Assembly: GCA_947498815.1 (NCBI GenBank)
Contig: CANMLU010000003.1
Location: 310,001-374,000, forward strand
DNA from: an uncultured Aquimarina sp.
GTDB taxonomy: Bacteria; Bacteroidota; Bacteroidia; Flavobacteriales; Flavobacteriaceae
Direction: 5' to 3'
Length of the DNA: 64,000 bases
Part shown: piece by piece, positions 63,512-64,000 of the stretch
Layout: each line of letters starts with the position of its first letter
How positions within the stretch are numbered: position 1 is the stretch's first letter
The notes under the pieces: model-generated
What the model was told of the DNA's origin: nothing
Seen by the model: the letters and a program-made list of their open reading frames with translations, nothing else
Database searches by the model: none
Translations under genes and position numbers: made by a program

Positions 63512-64000
63512 CTACTTGGAGTTAACTGCAGGGCATTTACAATTCCAACGCTCTTTACGTTTTCCGAAATCATATCCCAAAGTGATTTGATGAAAACCAC
63601 CATCACTTATTACTACAGAATTGGATTGATAACTAAAGGTATACCCAACGAGCCATTTTTTGTAATTCACTCCCAAAAAAGGTGTAAAATATTGTAGTTG
63701 TTGATTCTCAATAGACACGCCATCTTGTGAAAACTCGGCTCCGTCCAAACTACGTCGATAAGACAATCCTCCCCATAAGGTTGTAGCCTCATTAAGGTCT
63801 TTATATACTTTTACATTGGCATCAACCGTACTTTCTTGAGTTTGTTCTGTCGCTTGATACATGATCGAAGGCTCTATACTCCATGCATCGTTGGCAATAC
63901 CAAATAAATATCCTAAAGAAAAAATATACCTACGTTGATTGTTCGATTCTTGTATTGGAGTATCATTATTAAAAATATCTCTTGTAGTTGGTAAAAGATT
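63512..64000 (-). CDS. PorP/SprF-like outer membrane protein (partial, 5' end outside the window)
   Basis: The frame is open from the window end to the stop at 63512 (162 residues seen). It has DIFNNDTPIQESNNQRRYIF, SLGYLFGIANDAWSIEPSIMYQ, TTLWGGLSYRRSLDG, TPFLGVNYKKWLVGYTFSYQ and GGFHQITLGYDFGKRK. The 'GGFHQITLGY' end and GYxFxxxND-type strand match the PorP/SprF family, which are T9SS-associated outer-membrane barrels, often next to gliding or adhesin genes. An ATG inside (63862) is not the true start. Its 3' end is duplicated as the remnant at 61681-61875. Confidence 0.8.
   Translation of the reverse strand, partial: NLLPTTRDIFNNDTPIQESNNQRRYIFSLGYLFGIANDAWSIEPSIMYQATEQTQESTVDANVKVYKDLNEATTLWGGLSYRRSLDGAEFSQDGVSIENQQLQYFTPFLGVNYKKWLVGYTFSYQSNSVVISDGGFHQITLGYDFGKRKERWNCKCPAVNSK

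Noticed and set aside
63900-63930. Possible frameshift in the PorP-like gene
   Set aside because: On recounting the homopolymer (six T on the minus strand) the frame continues without a break from 64000 to 63512.
1-64000. CRISPR array or insertion sequence
   Set aside because: No regularly spaced short repeats with unique spacers, and no transposase gene recognised.

Overview
The window looks like a chromosomal segment of a marine-type Flavobacteriaceae (Bacteroidota). Base composition is low in G+C. Many genes carry lipoprotein or Sec signals of the Bacteroidota style. One secreted protease ends in a type IX secretion (T9SS) sorting domain, a PorP/SprF-like and a PorG-like (DUF6089) protein are present, and promoters of the TTG-N18/19-TAnnTTTG type are visible. 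Genus is not determinable from the sequence alone; an Aquimarina/Kordia-like organism would fit.

Bases 1 to about 17,260 are an accessory region. It starts with a cut-off DUF1376 phage-replication-like gene and a small helix-turn-helix protein, followed by a 518-residue protein of unknown function. Two decayed XRE-regulator fragments flank a small lipoprotein. The centre is a three-gene minus-strand operon: a large secreted Rhs-type shell protein (9862-13104), a second Rhs protein with MopE-like and Ig-like repeats and a C-terminal zinc-knuckle nuclease-like toxin tip (4622-9862), and an Imm33/DUF2185-like immunity gene (3980-4612). The promoter region of this operon shares a 21-base palindrome plus a GGGGAAAAATACCC box, at nearly the same spacing, with the region upstream of the 518-residue gene. 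Further small regulators, a divergent HTH promoter with repeated operators, and an overlapping lipoprotein/membrane gene pair follow. The region stops next to tRNA-Leu(TAA) and tRNA-Gly(GCC), a common integration context.

From about 17.7 kb on the window is mostly core genome. It holds mutS, a TrmH/SpoU methyltransferase, a T9SS-exported M43 protease with MAM domains, a membrane dipeptidase, a folK-deoxynucleoside kinase fusion, a YhhQ-type queuosine precursor transporter, an AsmA-like protein, a PLP decarboxylase and a GH3-family protein. The tig-clpP-clpX protein quality-control cluster and a FadL-SGNH lipase pair come next. An envelope-biogenesis cluster follows: nadK, PorG-like, uppS, bamA, two OmpH/Skp genes and murI.

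The last 10 kb hold a LytS/LytTR two-component pair, a VWA lipoprotein with a rhodanese, several small accessory proteins, and a PorP/SprF-like gene cut by the window end. About 1.8 kb upstream of that gene's 3' end lies a decayed copy of the same 3' end, so the two copies form a direct repeat around two exported-protein genes.
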